Part shown: piece after piece, positions 6,856-16,137 of the stretch | Position numbering within the stretch: the stretch's first letter is position 1 | Layout: each line of letters begins with the position of its first letter | Assembly (NCBI GenBank): GCA_040753795.1 | Contig: JBFMDX010000009.1 | Location: 92,622-156,621, forward strand | Direction of reading: 5' to 3' | Length of the DNA stretch: 64,000 bases | Source of the DNA: Thermodesulfobacteriota bacterium | GTDB taxonomy: Bacteria > Desulfobacterota > Desulfobacteria > Desulfobacterales > Desulfosudaceae | The notes under the pieces: model-generated | Told to the model about the DNA's origin: nothing | The model's database searches: none | Seen by the model: only the letters and a program-made list of their open reading frames with translations | Position numbers and translations under genes: made by a program

Positions 6856-9800
6856 ATGCGGTATATCGCCGATCTCCATGTTCATTCCAGATTTTCCCGG
6901 GCAACGGCCCGGGATCTGGACCTGGAGCATCTTCATATTTTTTCCCAGTTAAAAGGAATCACCGTAGTCGCCACCGGCGATTTCACCCATCCGGAGTGGT
7001 TCGCCGAACTGCGGGAAAAACTGGAGCCGGCGGAGGACGGTCTGTTCCGGTTGAAAAAGGAGATCGCCGAGGCCTGCGACCAGCGGGTTCCCCCTTCCTG
7101 CCGGCGGCCGGTGCGGTTTATCCTGTCCACCGAAATCAGCAACATCTACAAAAAAAACGACCGGACCCGGAAAAACCATCATCTGGTCTTCATGCCGGAC
7201 CTGGATACGGCGGCGCGATTCAATACCCGGCTGGAGGCCATCGGCAATATCCGCTCGGACGGACGGCCGATCCTGGGCCTTGACGCCAGAAACCTGCTGG
7301 AGATCGTCCTGGAAACCTCCGCCGACGCCTTTCTCATCCCGGCCCATATCTGGACGCCCTGGTTTTCCCTGTTCGGGTCCAAATCCGGGTTTGACGCCAT
7401 CGGCGACTGCTTTGAGGACCTGACGCCCCACATCTTTGCCGTGGAAACCGGCCTGTCCTCCGACCCGGCCATGAACTGGCGGGTATCCGGCATCGACGGC
7501 CTGACCCTGGTGTCCAATTCCGATGCCCACTCCCCGTCAAAACTGGGCCGGGAAGCCTGCATCCTGGATACGGCGCTATCCTATCCCGACCTGCGCCGGG
7601 CCATCAAAACCGGTGATCCGGCGCAGTTTCTGGGAACCTATGAATTCTTTCCCGAGGAAGGGAAATATCATTTTGACGGCCACCGCGCCTGCGGGGTCTG
7701 CTTTTCTCCCGACATCACCCGGCAGTACCACGGCCTCTGCCCGGCCTGCGGCAAGCCCCTGACCCTCGGTGTTTTATACCGGGTGGAGGAACTGGCCGAC
7801 CGGGAACCGGGGAAAAAACCGGGCCGCCACCATCCTTATTACAGCCTGGTTCCCCTGGAGGAGATCCTGTCGGAAATCGCGGGGGTGGGGTCAAAATCAA
7901 AAAAAGTCGCCGCCGCCTATGACGGGGTCCTGGAAAAACTGGGGCCGGAGTTCGACGTGCTGTACACCCTGCCGGCCGAGGAGATCAGAAAAAGCGGGGT
8001 GGCCCTGCTGGATGTGGCCGTCGGACGCGTCCGGGACGGCCATGTCCATCTGACCCCCGGTTATGACGGAGAGTACGGCCGGGTCCGGGTGTTTACGGAA
8101 GACGAGAAAGAAGCCCTCCAGGGGCAGCAGCACCTTTTCCCCGATGATACCGGCAAGACGGACGCGGGCGGCCGGCGGACCCTTGCCTTGCGGGTAACCG
8201 TTGCCGCCAGAAAACCCGATGTCCAGCCCTCCCTGCCCGGCATCGCCGCCGGCGGCGAACCGGCTGCCGATCAGCCGGCGGATCCCTTCAAGGGCCTCAA
8301 CAGCCGGCAGATGGAAGCCGTCAGCCACGGCGACGGCCCGCTGATGATCGTCGCCGGTCCGGGTTCCGGGAAAACCCATACCCTCACCTGCCGCATCGCC
8401 CGTCTGATCCGGGAAAACAGGGTTGCCGCCGAAAACATCCTGGCCATTACCTTTACCAACCGGGCCGCGGCTGAAATGGCCCGGCGGATTGAGCAAATGG
8501 TCGATAAAGCATCCGGCCGGCCGCAGGTGTCCACCTTTCACGCCTTCTGCTTTTCGCTTTTAAAGGAAGGACCGGAAACGGTCCCGGTGATCCTGGACGA
8601 AACCGATCAGCGGCAGATGATGGCCGATGCCGTCGAGAGCGCGGCCATGGCCGAAACGGTCGGAAAACTGTCTCCCGGCCGTTTCGCGGAAGTCATCGCC
8701 CGGGCCAAACAACGACTGCTCTCGTCCGCGGATGACCTTTCCGCCATTGCCGGCGGCCTGCCGCCGGAGATCCTGTCCACGGTATATCAAAGCTACCAGC
8801 GCCTGATGTCGTCCGCCGGTCTTATGGACTTTGAAGATCTGATCGCTGCCGTCGTCCATCGCCTGGAACAGGACGACGCCTTTCGCGAAGACTGCCGGCG
8901 GCGGTTTCCTTACGTGTTCGTCGATGAGTATCAGGATATCAACTACGCCCAGTACCGGCTGATCCGGGCGCTGGTGCCGCCGGACGGCAACATCTGCGTC
9001 ATCGGCGATCCGGATCAGGCGATTTACGGTTTCCGGGGATCGGATGCCGCTTTCTTCCAGACGTTTGACCGGGATTTTCCGAACGCCGCGACCGTCTGCC
9101 TGGACCGGAGCTACCGCTCCACCGAAACGATCCTTTCGGCCTCCTATCACGTCATCAGCCGGCAGCCGGACAATGACCGCCGGGTCAGGGTCTATTCGGG
9201 GATCACGGGATTGCCGGTCATCACCGTGGCCGGCCTGGCCACGGACCGGGCCGAAGCCACCTTTGTCGGCAAAACCATCGAATCTCTGGTCGGCGGGCTG
9301 GGTTTTTTTTCCGTGGATTCCGGCCAGGCCGGCTACGAGGATGACCGCAACGCCTATGGGTTTGCGGACATCGCCGTTCTTTTCCGGACCCGGGCCCAGG
9401 GAAATATCTTCGCCGATGTGCTGGGCGCCGCCGGCATTCCCTTTCATCTGGTCAGCCGGGAAAACATGTATGCCGCCAAAGGCATGGCGGAACTGATTTC
9501 CCTGTGGCGGCTGTGCAATGACGGCGGCACCATGATGGATTTTGAGCGGGTGCTGGCCGCCGGCGGGGGCAAAATAACGCCTCAAGCCAGAGAAGCGCTG
9601 GCCGCCTGGAAACGGAAACACGGCTTTTCGGTAGAGAGAATGATGCGGGCGCTGATCCGCTTTCCCGTTGACGGCATCGGCAGCGCCGTCCAGAACCGGC
9701 TGGCCGCTCTGGCGGGCAGCCTGCTGACCATGCGGGATGAGATGCGGCCGTTGGACGCGGAGGAGCAGCTCCTGTATCTTCTGGTCAGGCGATCGGACAT

Positions 9801-10281
9801 CAGGGCGGTCATCGACAGCCGTCAGAAGACCCGGGATGCCTGCGACGCGCTGGTGCGGGAAGCGGCGGCGGGCGGGCTCGATCCCGGAGCCTTTCTGGCG
9901 GCGGTGAATCTGTCCTCGGACGCGGACGCCCAGTTGCCCGAGGCGGACCGGGTGCGCCTGATGACCATCCACGCGGCCAAGGGGCTCGAATTTCCGGTTG
10001 TGTTTGTGGCCGGCTGCGAGGACGGGTACCTCCCCTTGAAGCGCGGCGAGGATGAAGCGGTAGACGAGGCGGAGGAGCGCCGGCTGCTTTATGTGGCCAT
10101 GACCCGCGCCCGGGATCAGCTTTTTTTTACTTATGCCAAACAGCGTCAGATCTTCGGTAAGATGGAACAGAGACGGATTTCCCCCTTTGCCGAAGATATT
10201 GAAAGCCGATTAAAGGTAAGCGCCGGCCTGGGAAAGGGAAAAAAGCCCCGGGGCGGGCCGGTGCAGATGGAATTGTTCTGA
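6856..10281 (+). CDS. Endonuclease-Q-like PHP domain fused to UvrD/Rep helicase
   Basis: 1141 residues. Residues 1 to about 430 match the EndoQ/TIGR00375 family: a PHP metal site (DLHVHSRFS, H8 and H10), STEISNIYKK, AHIWTPWFS, SNSDAHSPSKLGRE, and a four-cysteine zinc site (C279, C282, C295, C298). EndoQ nicks DNA 5' of deaminated bases or abasic sites. Residues about 470-1125 are a superfamily 1A helicase: Walker A AGPGSGKTHT (K506), motif II VFVDEYQDIN, GDPDQAIYGFRGSD, TIHAAKGLEFPVVF and LLYVAMTRARDQL. The fusion suggests that one polypeptide nicks at lesions and unwinds from the nick. It follows ogt by one base, making a repair operon. The start is the first ATG after the ogt stop. Confidence 0.9.
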   Translation: MRYIADLHVHSRFSRATARDLDLEHLHIFSQLKGITVVATGDFTHPEWFAELREKLEPAEDGLFRLKKEIAEACDQRVPPSCRRPVRFILSTEISNIYKKNDRTRKNHHLVFMPDLDTAARFNTRLEAIGNIRSDGRPILGLDARNLLEIVLETSADAFLIPAHIWTPWFSLFGSKSGFDAIGDCFEDLTPHIFAVETGLSSDPAMNWRVSGIDGLTLVSNSDAHSPSKLGREACILDTALSYPDLRRAIKTGDPAQFLGTYEFFPEEGKYHFDGHRACGVCFSPDITRQYHGLCPACGKPLTLGVLYRVEELADREPGKKPGRHHPYYSLVPLEEILSEIAGVGSKSKKVAAAYDGVLEKLGPEFDVLYTLPAEEIRKSGVALLDVAVGRVRDGHVHLTPGYDGEYGRVRVFTEDEKEALQGQQHLFPDDTGKTDAGGRRTLALRVTVAARKPDVQPSLPGIAAGGEPAADQPADPFKGLNSRQMEAVSHGDGPLMIVAGPGSGKTHTLTCRIARLIRENRVAAENILAITFTNRAAAEMARRIEQMVDKASGRPQVSTFHAFCFSLLKEGPETVPVILDETDQRQMMADAVESAAMAETVGKLSPGRFAEVIARAKQRLLSSADDLSAIAGGLPPEILSTVYQSYQRLMSSAGLMDFEDLIAAVVHRLEQDDAFREDCRRRFPYVFVDEYQDINYAQYRLIRALVPPDGNICVIGDPDQAIYGFRGSDAAFFQTFDRDFPNAATVCLDRSYRSTETILSASYHVISRQPDNDRRVRVYSGITGLPVITVAGLATDRAEATFVGKTIESLVGGLGFFSVDSGQAGYEDDRNAYGFADIAVLFRTRAQGNIFADVLGAAGIPFHLVSRENMYAAKGMAELISLWRLCNDGGTMMDFERVLAAGGGKITPQAREALAAWKRKHGFSVERMMRALIRFPVDGIGSAVQNRLAALAGSLLTMRDEMRPLDAEEQLLYLLVRRSDIRAVIDSRQKTRDACDALVREAAAGGLDPGAFLAAVNLSSDADAQLPEADRVRLMTIHAAKGLEFPVVFVAGCEDGYLPLKRGEDEAVDEAEERRLLYVAMTRARDQLFFTYAKQRQIFGKMEQRRISPFAEDIESRLKVSAGLGKGKKPRGGPVQMELF

Positions 10282-10320
10282 CCCGGATATTTCATAAAAA
10301 ATTTTCATGAAATATCCGGG
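10282..10320 (+). terminator. Strong hairpin after the EndoQ-UvrD gene
   Basis: CCCGGATATTTCAT (10282-10295) pairs perfectly with ATGAAATATCCGGG (10307-10320), beginning directly after the stop codon. No T-run follows, so it could be a processing or stability hairpin, not a terminator. Confidence 0.5.
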
Positions 10321-10370
10321 CTAATGGGTTTGATATTACCCGTATTTATTGATAAAGGGTTTCGGGAAGC

Positions 10371-10781
10371 ATGGAACAGCAACCGCTCACCGAAGAAGCG
10401 TTCGACAACGGTGTTACCCTGCGTCTTTACGATGCCTCGCGGAAACTGGCCGGAGACCGCTGGCTGGTGGCTCTGGCGGCCAGGGCCATGGTGCCGGTAA
10501 GAGAGCCCCAGTCACCGGACGCCACCCCGGAAGATTTTTCAACCTTCCGACAGGCGACAGGGGATGAGGTCGTGTTTGAGCAGAAGCGCGAACGGTATTT
10601 TATCGACGCATCGCGGAAAGCCGCGGTTTTTGAAGAGATGCTGGAAAGTTTCCGGTCGATGACCCGCACCTACGTGGCCCATCCCCAATTCCCGGCGCGT
10701 TTTGTCGCCAAGGCTTTCCGGGAATTTCTGGCCCGCAACAAGCTGAACGATCAGATGCGCGGAGGATTCGATTCCGAATGA
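10371..10781 (+). CDS. Hypothetical protein, 136 aa, coupled to PBP1A
   Basis: A soluble, charged protein (MEQQPLTEEAFDNGV...). It has no signal peptide, membrane segment or recognised motif. The C-terminal half is basic and aromatic (YVAHPQFPARFVAKAFREFL). Its stop overlaps the start of the penicillin-binding protein by 4 bp, so the two are translationally coupled and it may assist or regulate cell-wall synthesis. That role is inference only. Confidence 0.65.
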   Translation: MEQQPLTEEAFDNGVTLRLYDASRKLAGDRWLVALAARAMVPVREPQSPDATPEDFSTFRQATGDEVVFEQKRERYFIDASRKAAVFEEMLESFRSMTRTYVAHPQFPARFVAKAFREFLARNKLNDQMRGGFDSE

Positions 10782-13201
10782 TCATGAAAGTCTTCAAGTG
10801 GGCCCTCATTCTCGGGCTGGTCCTGATTGTTCTGGCCCTGGGCGCCGGAGCGGCCTTCTTTTACCATGTCAGCCGGGACCTGCCGGAAATTTCCTCGCTC
10901 CGGGATTACCGGCCGCCGACCATTACCACGGTTCACGCGGACAACGGCCGGAAAATCGCCGAGTTCTATAATTGCCGGAGAATCGTCCTGCCCCTGCCGG
11001 AAATTCCGGAGCAGCTGATCAACGCCTTTGTGGATGCCGAAGACGCCCGGTTCTTTCAGCATACCGGCGTCGATCTGGTCAGTATTGTCCGCGCCGTTAT
11101 CAAGAACATGACCGCCGGCGAGATTGTCCAGGGCGGCAGCACCATCACCCAGCAGGTGGCCAAGTCCTTTTTCCTCTCGTCGGAAAAAACCTTTGCCCGC
11201 AAAGCCAGGGAGGCGATTCTTTCCTACCGCATTGAAAAGCGGTTCTCCAAGGAAGATATTCTCTTTCTGTATCTCAACCAGATCTACCTTGGGCACGGCG
11301 CCTACGGGGTAGAGGCGGCCGCCGAAAACTATTTTGGAAAAGCCGTGGGGGAACTGAATCTGGCTGAATGCGCCATGCTGGCGGGTCTGCCCCAGGCACC
11401 CAGCCGCTACTCACCCTTCCGGTATCCGGCCCAGGCCAGAAAGCGGCAGTTGTATGTCATGAATCAGATGATGGAAAGCGGCCATATCACCGGGCAGGAA
11501 GCCGCCGCGGCACGGGAAATGGAAGTGGCTGTCCAATCGAAGAAAAGCTGGTTCCAGGAAACGACGCCCTGGTATTCGGAGTATGTCCGGCAGTACGTGG
11601 AAGAAAAGTACGGAAAGGATATGCTCTACAATCAGGGGCTTCAAATTTATGCCGCCGTCAACGTGGACATGCAGGAGGCCGCCCGGCGGGAGATTGACCG
11701 GGGATTGCGCGCCCTGGATAAGCGCCAGGGATACCGGGGTCCGATCGATCATCTGGACATCCAGGAGATCGAACCGTTTCTGGCCGAATTGACATCAACG
11801 TCCGAAAACGGGGACGCGGCGGCGGCGGACACCGCTGAAAACGGACGGACGGTTACCGCCGTGGTGGTCGAGGTGGACGACGACGAGGGAACCGTGCTGG
11901 TCCGGTTCCCCGGCGGCAGGGGCCGAATTTCCTTGGCGGATATGGCCTGGGCCAGGAAACCCAATCCCAGAGTTCCCTGGCATTTACCTTCAGCCAGAAT
12001 CAGCCGGCCGTCCCAGGCTCTGTCCGTGGGGGACGTCATCCTCGTGACCATCCCCCCGGCGACGGATGCCATGGCCACTGCCGATAGCATGCCGCCGCAG
12101 ACGGCCATGGCCGCGCCGGCCGGCGGATCGGATGATGTTCCGGTTTTTCTGGAACAGACGCCGACGGTGGAGTCGGCCCTGATCTGCATGGAAACGGGAA
12201 CCGGACGGGTCAAAGCCATGGTCGGCGGCCGGAATTTTTCCAAGAATCAGTTCAATCGGGCCATTCAATCCAGACGCCAGCCGGGCTCGGCCTTCAAGCC
12301 GATCATCTACGCCGCCGCCCTGGACAAAGGCTATACAGCGGCCAGCATGATCGTCGATTCAGCCATTGTCTATGAAGACCGGGAGCGCAATTTTGTCTGG
12401 AAACCCCACAACTACGAAGAAAAATTTTTCGGACCGACCCTGTTTCGCCTGGCCCTGGTCAAATCCCACAACATTCCGACCATTAAAATCCTCAAGGACA
12501 TCGGCGTGGATTATGCGATCGCGTACGCCGAGAAAATGGGCATCACCGCGCCGCTGAGCCAGGACCTCTCAATCGCCCTGGGGTCGTCGGGAATACCGCC
12601 GATCGAATTGATCATCGCCTATTCCGTCTTCGCCAATTTGGGGGAACGGATAACCCCCCTTTTCATTGAGCGGATCATCGACCGTGACGGGCGGGTCCTG
12701 GAAGAAAACAAGGCCGGTTCGGTCCAAGTGATGGATAAAACCACGGCCTACATCATGACCAGCCTGCTGCAGGGGGTGGTGGAAGAGGGTACCGGCCAGA
12801 GAGTGCAGGCCCTTAACCGGCCGGTGGCGGGAAAGACGGGGACCACCGACAACCTTTATGATGCCTGGTTTGTGGGCTACACACCGGATTATGTGACGGC
12901 GGTCTGGGTCGGTTTTGACAAGGCCCGGTCCCTGGGCGCCGGAGAAACCGGCGCCAATGCCGCCAGTCCCATCTGGCTGGGGTTCATGCAGGATATCCTG
13001 CGGGATAAACCGGTTCAGTCCTTTACCGTGCCGGAGGGGGTGGCCTTCGCCCGGATCGACGCTGAAACCGGTCTGCTGCCCATTGCCGAATCCCGGGAAA
13101 CCTTTTTTGAGTGCTTCAAGGAAGGAACCGTGCCCACCGAACACACGCCCCGGCCGGGAACGGTTGTCAGGGATGAGCAGTTTTTCAAACAGGGAATGTA
13201 A
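10778..13201 (+). CDS. Class A penicillin-binding protein 1A
   Basis: A bifunctional peptidoglycan glycosyltransferase/transpeptidase of 807 residues, anchored by an N-terminal helix (ALILGLVLIVLALGAGAAFF). The glycosyltransferase domain shows FVDAEDARFFQHTGVD, GGSTITQQVAKSFFL and LNQIYLGHGAYGVEAAA. The transpeptidase domain shows SAFK (catalytic S504), SHN and KTGTT. Between them, around residues 320-465, is an OB-like insertion with a low-complexity Ala/Met/Pro segment, as in proteobacterial PBP1A. Length and motif order are normal for mrcA/ponA. Confidence 0.95.
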   Translation: MIMKVFKWALILGLVLIVLALGAGAAFFYHVSRDLPEISSLRDYRPPTITTVHADNGRKIAEFYNCRRIVLPLPEIPEQLINAFVDAEDARFFQHTGVDLVSIVRAVIKNMTAGEIVQGGSTITQQVAKSFFLSSEKTFARKAREAILSYRIEKRFSKEDILFLYLNQIYLGHGAYGVEAAAENYFGKAVGELNLAECAMLAGLPQAPSRYSPFRYPAQARKRQLYVMNQMMESGHITGQEAAAAREMEVAVQSKKSWFQETTPWYSEYVRQYVEEKYGKDMLYNQGLQIYAAVNVDMQEAARREIDRGLRALDKRQGYRGPIDHLDIQEIEPFLAELTSTSENGDAAAADTAENGRTVTAVVVEVDDDEGTVLVRFPGGRGRISLADMAWARKPNPRVPWHLPSARISRPSQALSVGDVILVTIPPATDAMATADSMPPQTAMAAPAGGSDDVPVFLEQTPTVESALICMETGTGRVKAMVGGRNFSKNQFNRAIQSRRQPGSAFKPIIYAAALDKGYTAASMIVDSAIVYEDRERNFVWKPHNYEEKFFGPTLFRLALVKSHNIPTIKILKDIGVDYAIAYAEKMGITAPLSQDLSIALGSSGIPPIELIIAYSVFANLGERITPLFIERIIDRDGRVLEENKAGSVQVMDKTTAYIMTSLLQGVVEEGTGQRVQALNRPVAGKTGTTDNLYDAWFVGYTPDYVTAVWVGFDKARSLGAGETGANAASPIWLGFMQDILRDKPVQSFTVPEGVAFARIDAETGLLPIAESRETFFECFKEGTVPTEHTPRPGTVVRDEQFFKQGM

Positions 13202-13213
13202 TAGCCCGGTCGG

Positions 13214-14086
13214 CTATTGAGCGCTCTTTTTGCGGGCGTTAAACTCCCGGATCAGTTCCGAAAGTTGAATGGCTTTCTGGTCATACCGGTATTTGTTCTC
13301 CCTGGCCCGCTGTTTTTCTTCCGGTGTGACGGCAGCGGCCAGTTCCTCCTTGACCTGCGCCGCCTCCTCATTGATTCGCCTGGTTTCCTCCTCCAGTTGC
13401 CCGCGGGCGGTTTCCGGATCGTCCAGGTTGATATGGCTGTAATACTGTTCCTCGGGGACGGCGATCGGCTCTTCCGGATCATTGGCCAGGGTTTCGCTCT
13501 GGCTCTCGGTCGCCACTTCCTCGTTGCTTATGGGAGCACGTTCCCGGGACCTTTCCGGCCTTGTGACGGGCGGCTGGCTCCGGTCGCTCACAGACTGTTC
13601 CTCCGCCGGCGGCGGTGTAGATGAGGGGGGCTCTGAGGGCGCCGGCTTAAGGGTGTAAAAAACGACCCCGCCGACAATGAGCAGGGCGAAAACGGCCAGG
13701 CTGACGTCCACCAGCCTGGGTCGCGATTTTTTTTCGGATTCCTGCGGAACGGGAGCTGCCGATTCGGTTTTAACGGGTTCGCCTTTCATCTTTTCGAACA
13801 CAATGCCGCATTTCGTGCACTCTCTGTCCTTGGGAGAAATTTTTCCTCCGCAGACGGGGCAGGCGATCCGCATGTCCGGGGGAAGGTCATTGAAGGAACA
13901 GGGCGTCCCCTCCTTCCAGACCGTACTCCAGTCGGCCGCGACAAAATCTTCCCAGCCGCCGCCCTGATCTTCCCAGATGACGCTGCCGTGATAACACAGG
14001 CCGACACGGCCGTCTTCGAATTTGATGGCGGTTGTCTCGAAATTATGGTTGGGGAGCTGAAGTTTTTTTGCCTGCCATTTGGCCAT
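13214..14086 (-). CDS. Zinc-ribbon membrane protein of unknown function
   Basis: 290 residues. The N-terminal 75 residues are soluble and rich in Trp (SVIWEDQGGGWEDFVAADW). A zinc ribbon CPVCGGKISPKDRECTKCG follows near residues 75-93. Next come a charged linker, one membrane helix (LAVFALLIVGGVVFYTL, about residues 148-166), a Pro/Ser/Glu-rich disordered stretch, and a C-terminal Glu/Arg-rich coiled coil (residues about 225-285). The topology suggests a cytoplasmic ribbon with a periplasmic coiled coil. An AGGAGG site lies just before the ATG. It is convergent with the PBP gene, with only 12 bases between them. No known family was recognised. Confidence 0.75.
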   Translation of the reverse strand: MAKWQAKKLQLPNHNFETTAIKFEDGRVGLCYHGSVIWEDQGGGWEDFVAADWSTVWKEGTPCSFNDLPPDMRIACPVCGGKISPKDRECTKCGIVFEKMKGEPVKTESAAPVPQESEKKSRPRLVDVSLAVFALLIVGGVVFYTLKPAPSEPPSSTPPPAEEQSVSDRSQPPVTRPERSRERAPISNEEVATESQSETLANDPEEPIAVPEEQYYSHINLDDPETARGQLEEETRRINEEAAQVKEELAAAVTPEEKQRARENKYRYDQKAIQLSELIREFNARKKSAQ

Positions 14087-14288
14087 GATGAACCTCCTGA
14101 CATGAAAATCGTCCGGTCAAAAAAGATAAACCGTAAACAGAATAAAACAATATTTTGATTATAGCATATGCTTTGCCCAGTTACAACGTCTCTGCTTTGT
14201 TCGTGCCCGGTCGGATTTTTCCATATTGTCGCGGGGCGGACATTCCGGGTAAAAGGGAGAACAGAAATAATCGCTCAAAAAGCAAAAA

Positions 14289-14317
14289 GGGGTTTGCGGT
14301 AAATCCCCGCAAACCCC
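14289..14317 (-). terminator. Orphaned original terminator of the tRNA-Gln gene
   Basis: GGGGTTTGCGG (14289-14299) pairs with CCGCAAACCCC (14307-14317). On the minus strand it is followed by T-rich sequence. It lies just beyond the left attachment site, where the tRNA 3' end would have been before insertion, so it most likely served tRNA-Gln originally and was separated from it by the element. Confidence 0.7.
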
Positions 14318-14327
14318 CGTCATTATC

Positions 14328-14375
14328 TGGCTGAGGGATAAGGATTCGAACCTTAATAAACGGGGCCAGAACCCG
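14328..14375. repeat. Left attachment site (attL), 48-bp copy of the tRNA-Gln 3' end
   Basis: Identical over 48 bp to 21756-21803, the 3' two-thirds of the tRNA-Gln gene from the CCA end into the anticodon loop. To the right of it the sequence departs from the tRNA, leaving a truncated, non-functional copy. This is the chromosome-side remnant left by site-specific integration. Confidence 0.92.
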
Positions 14376-14465
14376 AAAATATACATTTTCACGACTTTTC
14401 ACGGTTTATCTTTTTGGTTCACAAATATCTTGAAATTATATACTTTCTTTTATTTTAATATTCAC

Positions 14466-14493
14466 TTGACTGCACGATAAAACACGCTAAAAT
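14466..14493 (+). promoter_or_regulatory. Integrase promoter
   Basis: TTGACT (14466-14471), 16-base spacer, TAAAAT (14488-14493). The predicted start of transcription falls in the GTGTGGGGTA repeats, so integrase bound there could repress its own gene. Confidence 0.6.
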
Positions 14494-14501
14494 GAAATTA
14501 T

Positions 14502-14570
14502 GTGTGGGGTAGAGTGTGGGGTAAAAAGTGTTTTCGGGTTTTAAACCGGGTTTAACCATGGTGTGGGGTA
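14502..14570. promoter_or_regulatory. Three GTGTGGGGTA decamers, probable integrase arm sites (left)
   Basis: GTGTGGGGTA at 14502-14511, 14514-14523 and 14561-14570, ahead of the integrase start. The first two form a 25-bp block repeated exactly at 21686-21710 at the other end. Paired decamers near both ends of an element are typical arm-type binding sites of lambda-like integrases. Confidence 0.65.
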
Positions 14571-14580
14571 AGGTGAAATT

Positions 14581-15729
14581 ATGCCAAAATTTCAGACACG
14601 GGAAAAAACGACATATCCGGGGATTTATTCCATGGAGGCCCTGGGCGCGGATGGTAAGCCAGACCGGGTTTATATGTTGCGTTACCGGAAAGACGGTAAG
14701 CTAATAGAAGAAAAGGCGGGGTATGCCAGGCAGGGAATGACGGCGGCAAAAGCAAACCATATCCGGGCGTCCCGCATAAACGGTCAAATGACAAACGCGG
14801 AACGGCGGACGGCCCTGGAAGCCCAGAAAGCGGCGGAAGCTGGCCGCTGGACGTTCAATAAACTTTGGAACCAGTATCAGGAAACCCGGCCTATCAAGGG
14901 CATACAGACCGACCGGAACCGCTATGAAAACCACATAAAACCATTGTTTGGAAATAAGGAACCAAAGGACGTTTCACCTCTTGACGTTGACCGGCTACGC
15001 CTGAAAATGCTGAAAACCCATTCCCCGGCCACGGTTTATAACACCCTGGAACTGTTCAGGCGGATTTCCAATTATGGCATTAAGAAAAGGCTATGCCCCG
15101 GCCTTCCATTCATTGTTGAAATGCCTGAAAAAGACAACGAAAAAACAGAAACATTAAGCCCGAAACAATTAACAAGACTCATTGAAGTTTTAAACGAACA
15201 CGGAACCGAACCGGCGGCCCTGATTATGAAGCTGGCCCTGTTTACTGGAATGAGGCGCGGGGAAATTCTCAAATTGCAATGGCAGGATGTAGACTTGCAA
15301 AAGGGGTTTATTTTCCTGGCCGACCCAAAGGGCGGGCAAAGCCAGAAACTGCCATTGAGCCCGGCGGCGGTTGAAGTTTTAAAACAATGCCCACGGCACA
15401 AAACAAGCCTTTACGTTTTCCCTGGGAGGCATGGCGGAAAACGGGCTACCACGAAACGGTTGATTGATAAACTGAAAAATGAGGCTGGCCTTCCCGACGA
15501 CTTCCGGCCCCTGCACGGACTGAGGCACGTTTACGCTTCAACGCTGGTAGAAAGCGGGGTTGATTTATACCGGGTTCAGAAATTGTTAACCCACAAAAGC
15601 ACGGCCATGACGCAAAGATACAGCCACTTAAAGGATGAAACATTGCGAAGCGCGGCGGTTACGGCTGCGGCGGCCATACTGGGCGGCCCGGAAAGCAAGG
15701 CCGAAAAGACGGGCACCGAAACAAAATAA
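14581..15729 (+). CDS. int: Tyrosine-type site-specific integrase
   Basis: 382 residues. The C-terminal catalytic domain shows the family's R-K-H-x-x-R-H-Y set: FTGMRRGEILKLQW (first Arg), LHGLRHVYAST (HxxR), LTHKSTAMTQRYSH (His and nucleophile Tyr). The N-terminal 60 residues look like an arm-binding domain and residues about 90-180 like a SAM-like core-binding domain. It recombines attP with the tRNA-Gln gene and is encoded 206 bases from attL. ATG 14581 is used; there is no strong Shine-Dalgarno but AAGG lies just upstream. Confidence 0.95.
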   Translation: MPKFQTREKTTYPGIYSMEALGADGKPDRVYMLRYRKDGKLIEEKAGYARQGMTAAKANHIRASRINGQMTNAERRTALEAQKAAEAGRWTFNKLWNQYQETRPIKGIQTDRNRYENHIKPLFGNKEPKDVSPLDVDRLRLKMLKTHSPATVYNTLELFRRISNYGIKKRLCPGLPFIVEMPEKDNEKTETLSPKQLTRLIEVLNEHGTEPAALIMKLALFTGMRRGEILKLQWQDVDLQKGFIFLADPKGGQSQKLPLSPAAVEVLKQCPRHKTSLYVFPGRHGGKRATTKRLIDKLKNEAGLPDDFRPLHGLRHVYASTLVESGVDLYRVQKLLTHKSTAMTQRYSHLKDETLRSAAVTAAAAILGGPESKAEKTGTETK

Positions 15730-15735
15730 AGAATG

Positions 15736-15763
15736 TTGACAAATTATCATCAGATGATAACCT
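15736..15763 (+). promoter_or_regulatory. Toxin-antitoxin promoter with embedded operator
   Basis: TTGACA (15736-15741) and TAACCT (15758-15763) with a 16-base spacer. The spacer is filled by the perfect palindrome TTATCAT-cag-ATGATAA (15744-15760). This is the usual arrangement for autorepression by an antitoxin of the downstream pair. Confidence 0.65.
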
Positions 15764-15778
15764 ATTGCGCAGGTAAAC

Positions 15779-16132
15779 ATGACCGCTGAAAAAGATGGTT
15801 CCCTTGACACGCTGCTGGACTTGGACGGTGAAATCTTTCCCATGGATAGCGGTTTCTGGGTAAAATTCGAAATCAAGCCCATACCGCCAAGCAAAACCGC
15901 GCCCCATGGGATAAAGTATTCCCTGACGCTGCATGACCGGAACAATAACCGGGTTGTCGGTTTTGATAATGCCCATGCGGTCAAGCCACGGAAGCAGAAA
16001 GGCTTTTCCGGAAGAAAAGTTGCCTGGGATCATGCGCACCGTTTGGATAAGGTGCAACCGTATCATTTTCAATCCGCCGGCCAGTTGCTTGAAGATTTCT
16101 GGAAGGCGGTTGATCAATACTTGAAGGGATAA
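15779..16132 (+). CDS. TumE-family toxin-like protein
   Basis: 117 residues resembling the TumE/DUF6516 toxin family: a central KYSLTLHDRNNNRVVGFDNAH, a DHAHRLDK histidine segment and the C-terminal PYHFQSAGQLLEDFWKAVD. Proteins of this type are encoded just upstream of a winged-helix antitoxin, as here with a 5-base gap. The biochemical target is not established from sequence. It would stabilise the island by addiction. The gene sits directly behind the integrase and has its own promoter and operator. Confidence 0.65.
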   Translation: MTAEKDGSLDTLLDLDGEIFPMDSGFWVKFEIKPIPPSKTAPHGIKYSLTLHDRNNNRVVGFDNAHAVKPRKQKGFSGRKVAWDHAHRLDKVQPYHFQSAGQLLEDFWKAVDQYLKG

Positions 16133-16137
16133 ATATC

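Noticed and set aside
14159..14402. Two minus-strand ORFs over attL
   Set aside because: They read through the tRNA remnant and the terminator hairpin, so they are not coding.
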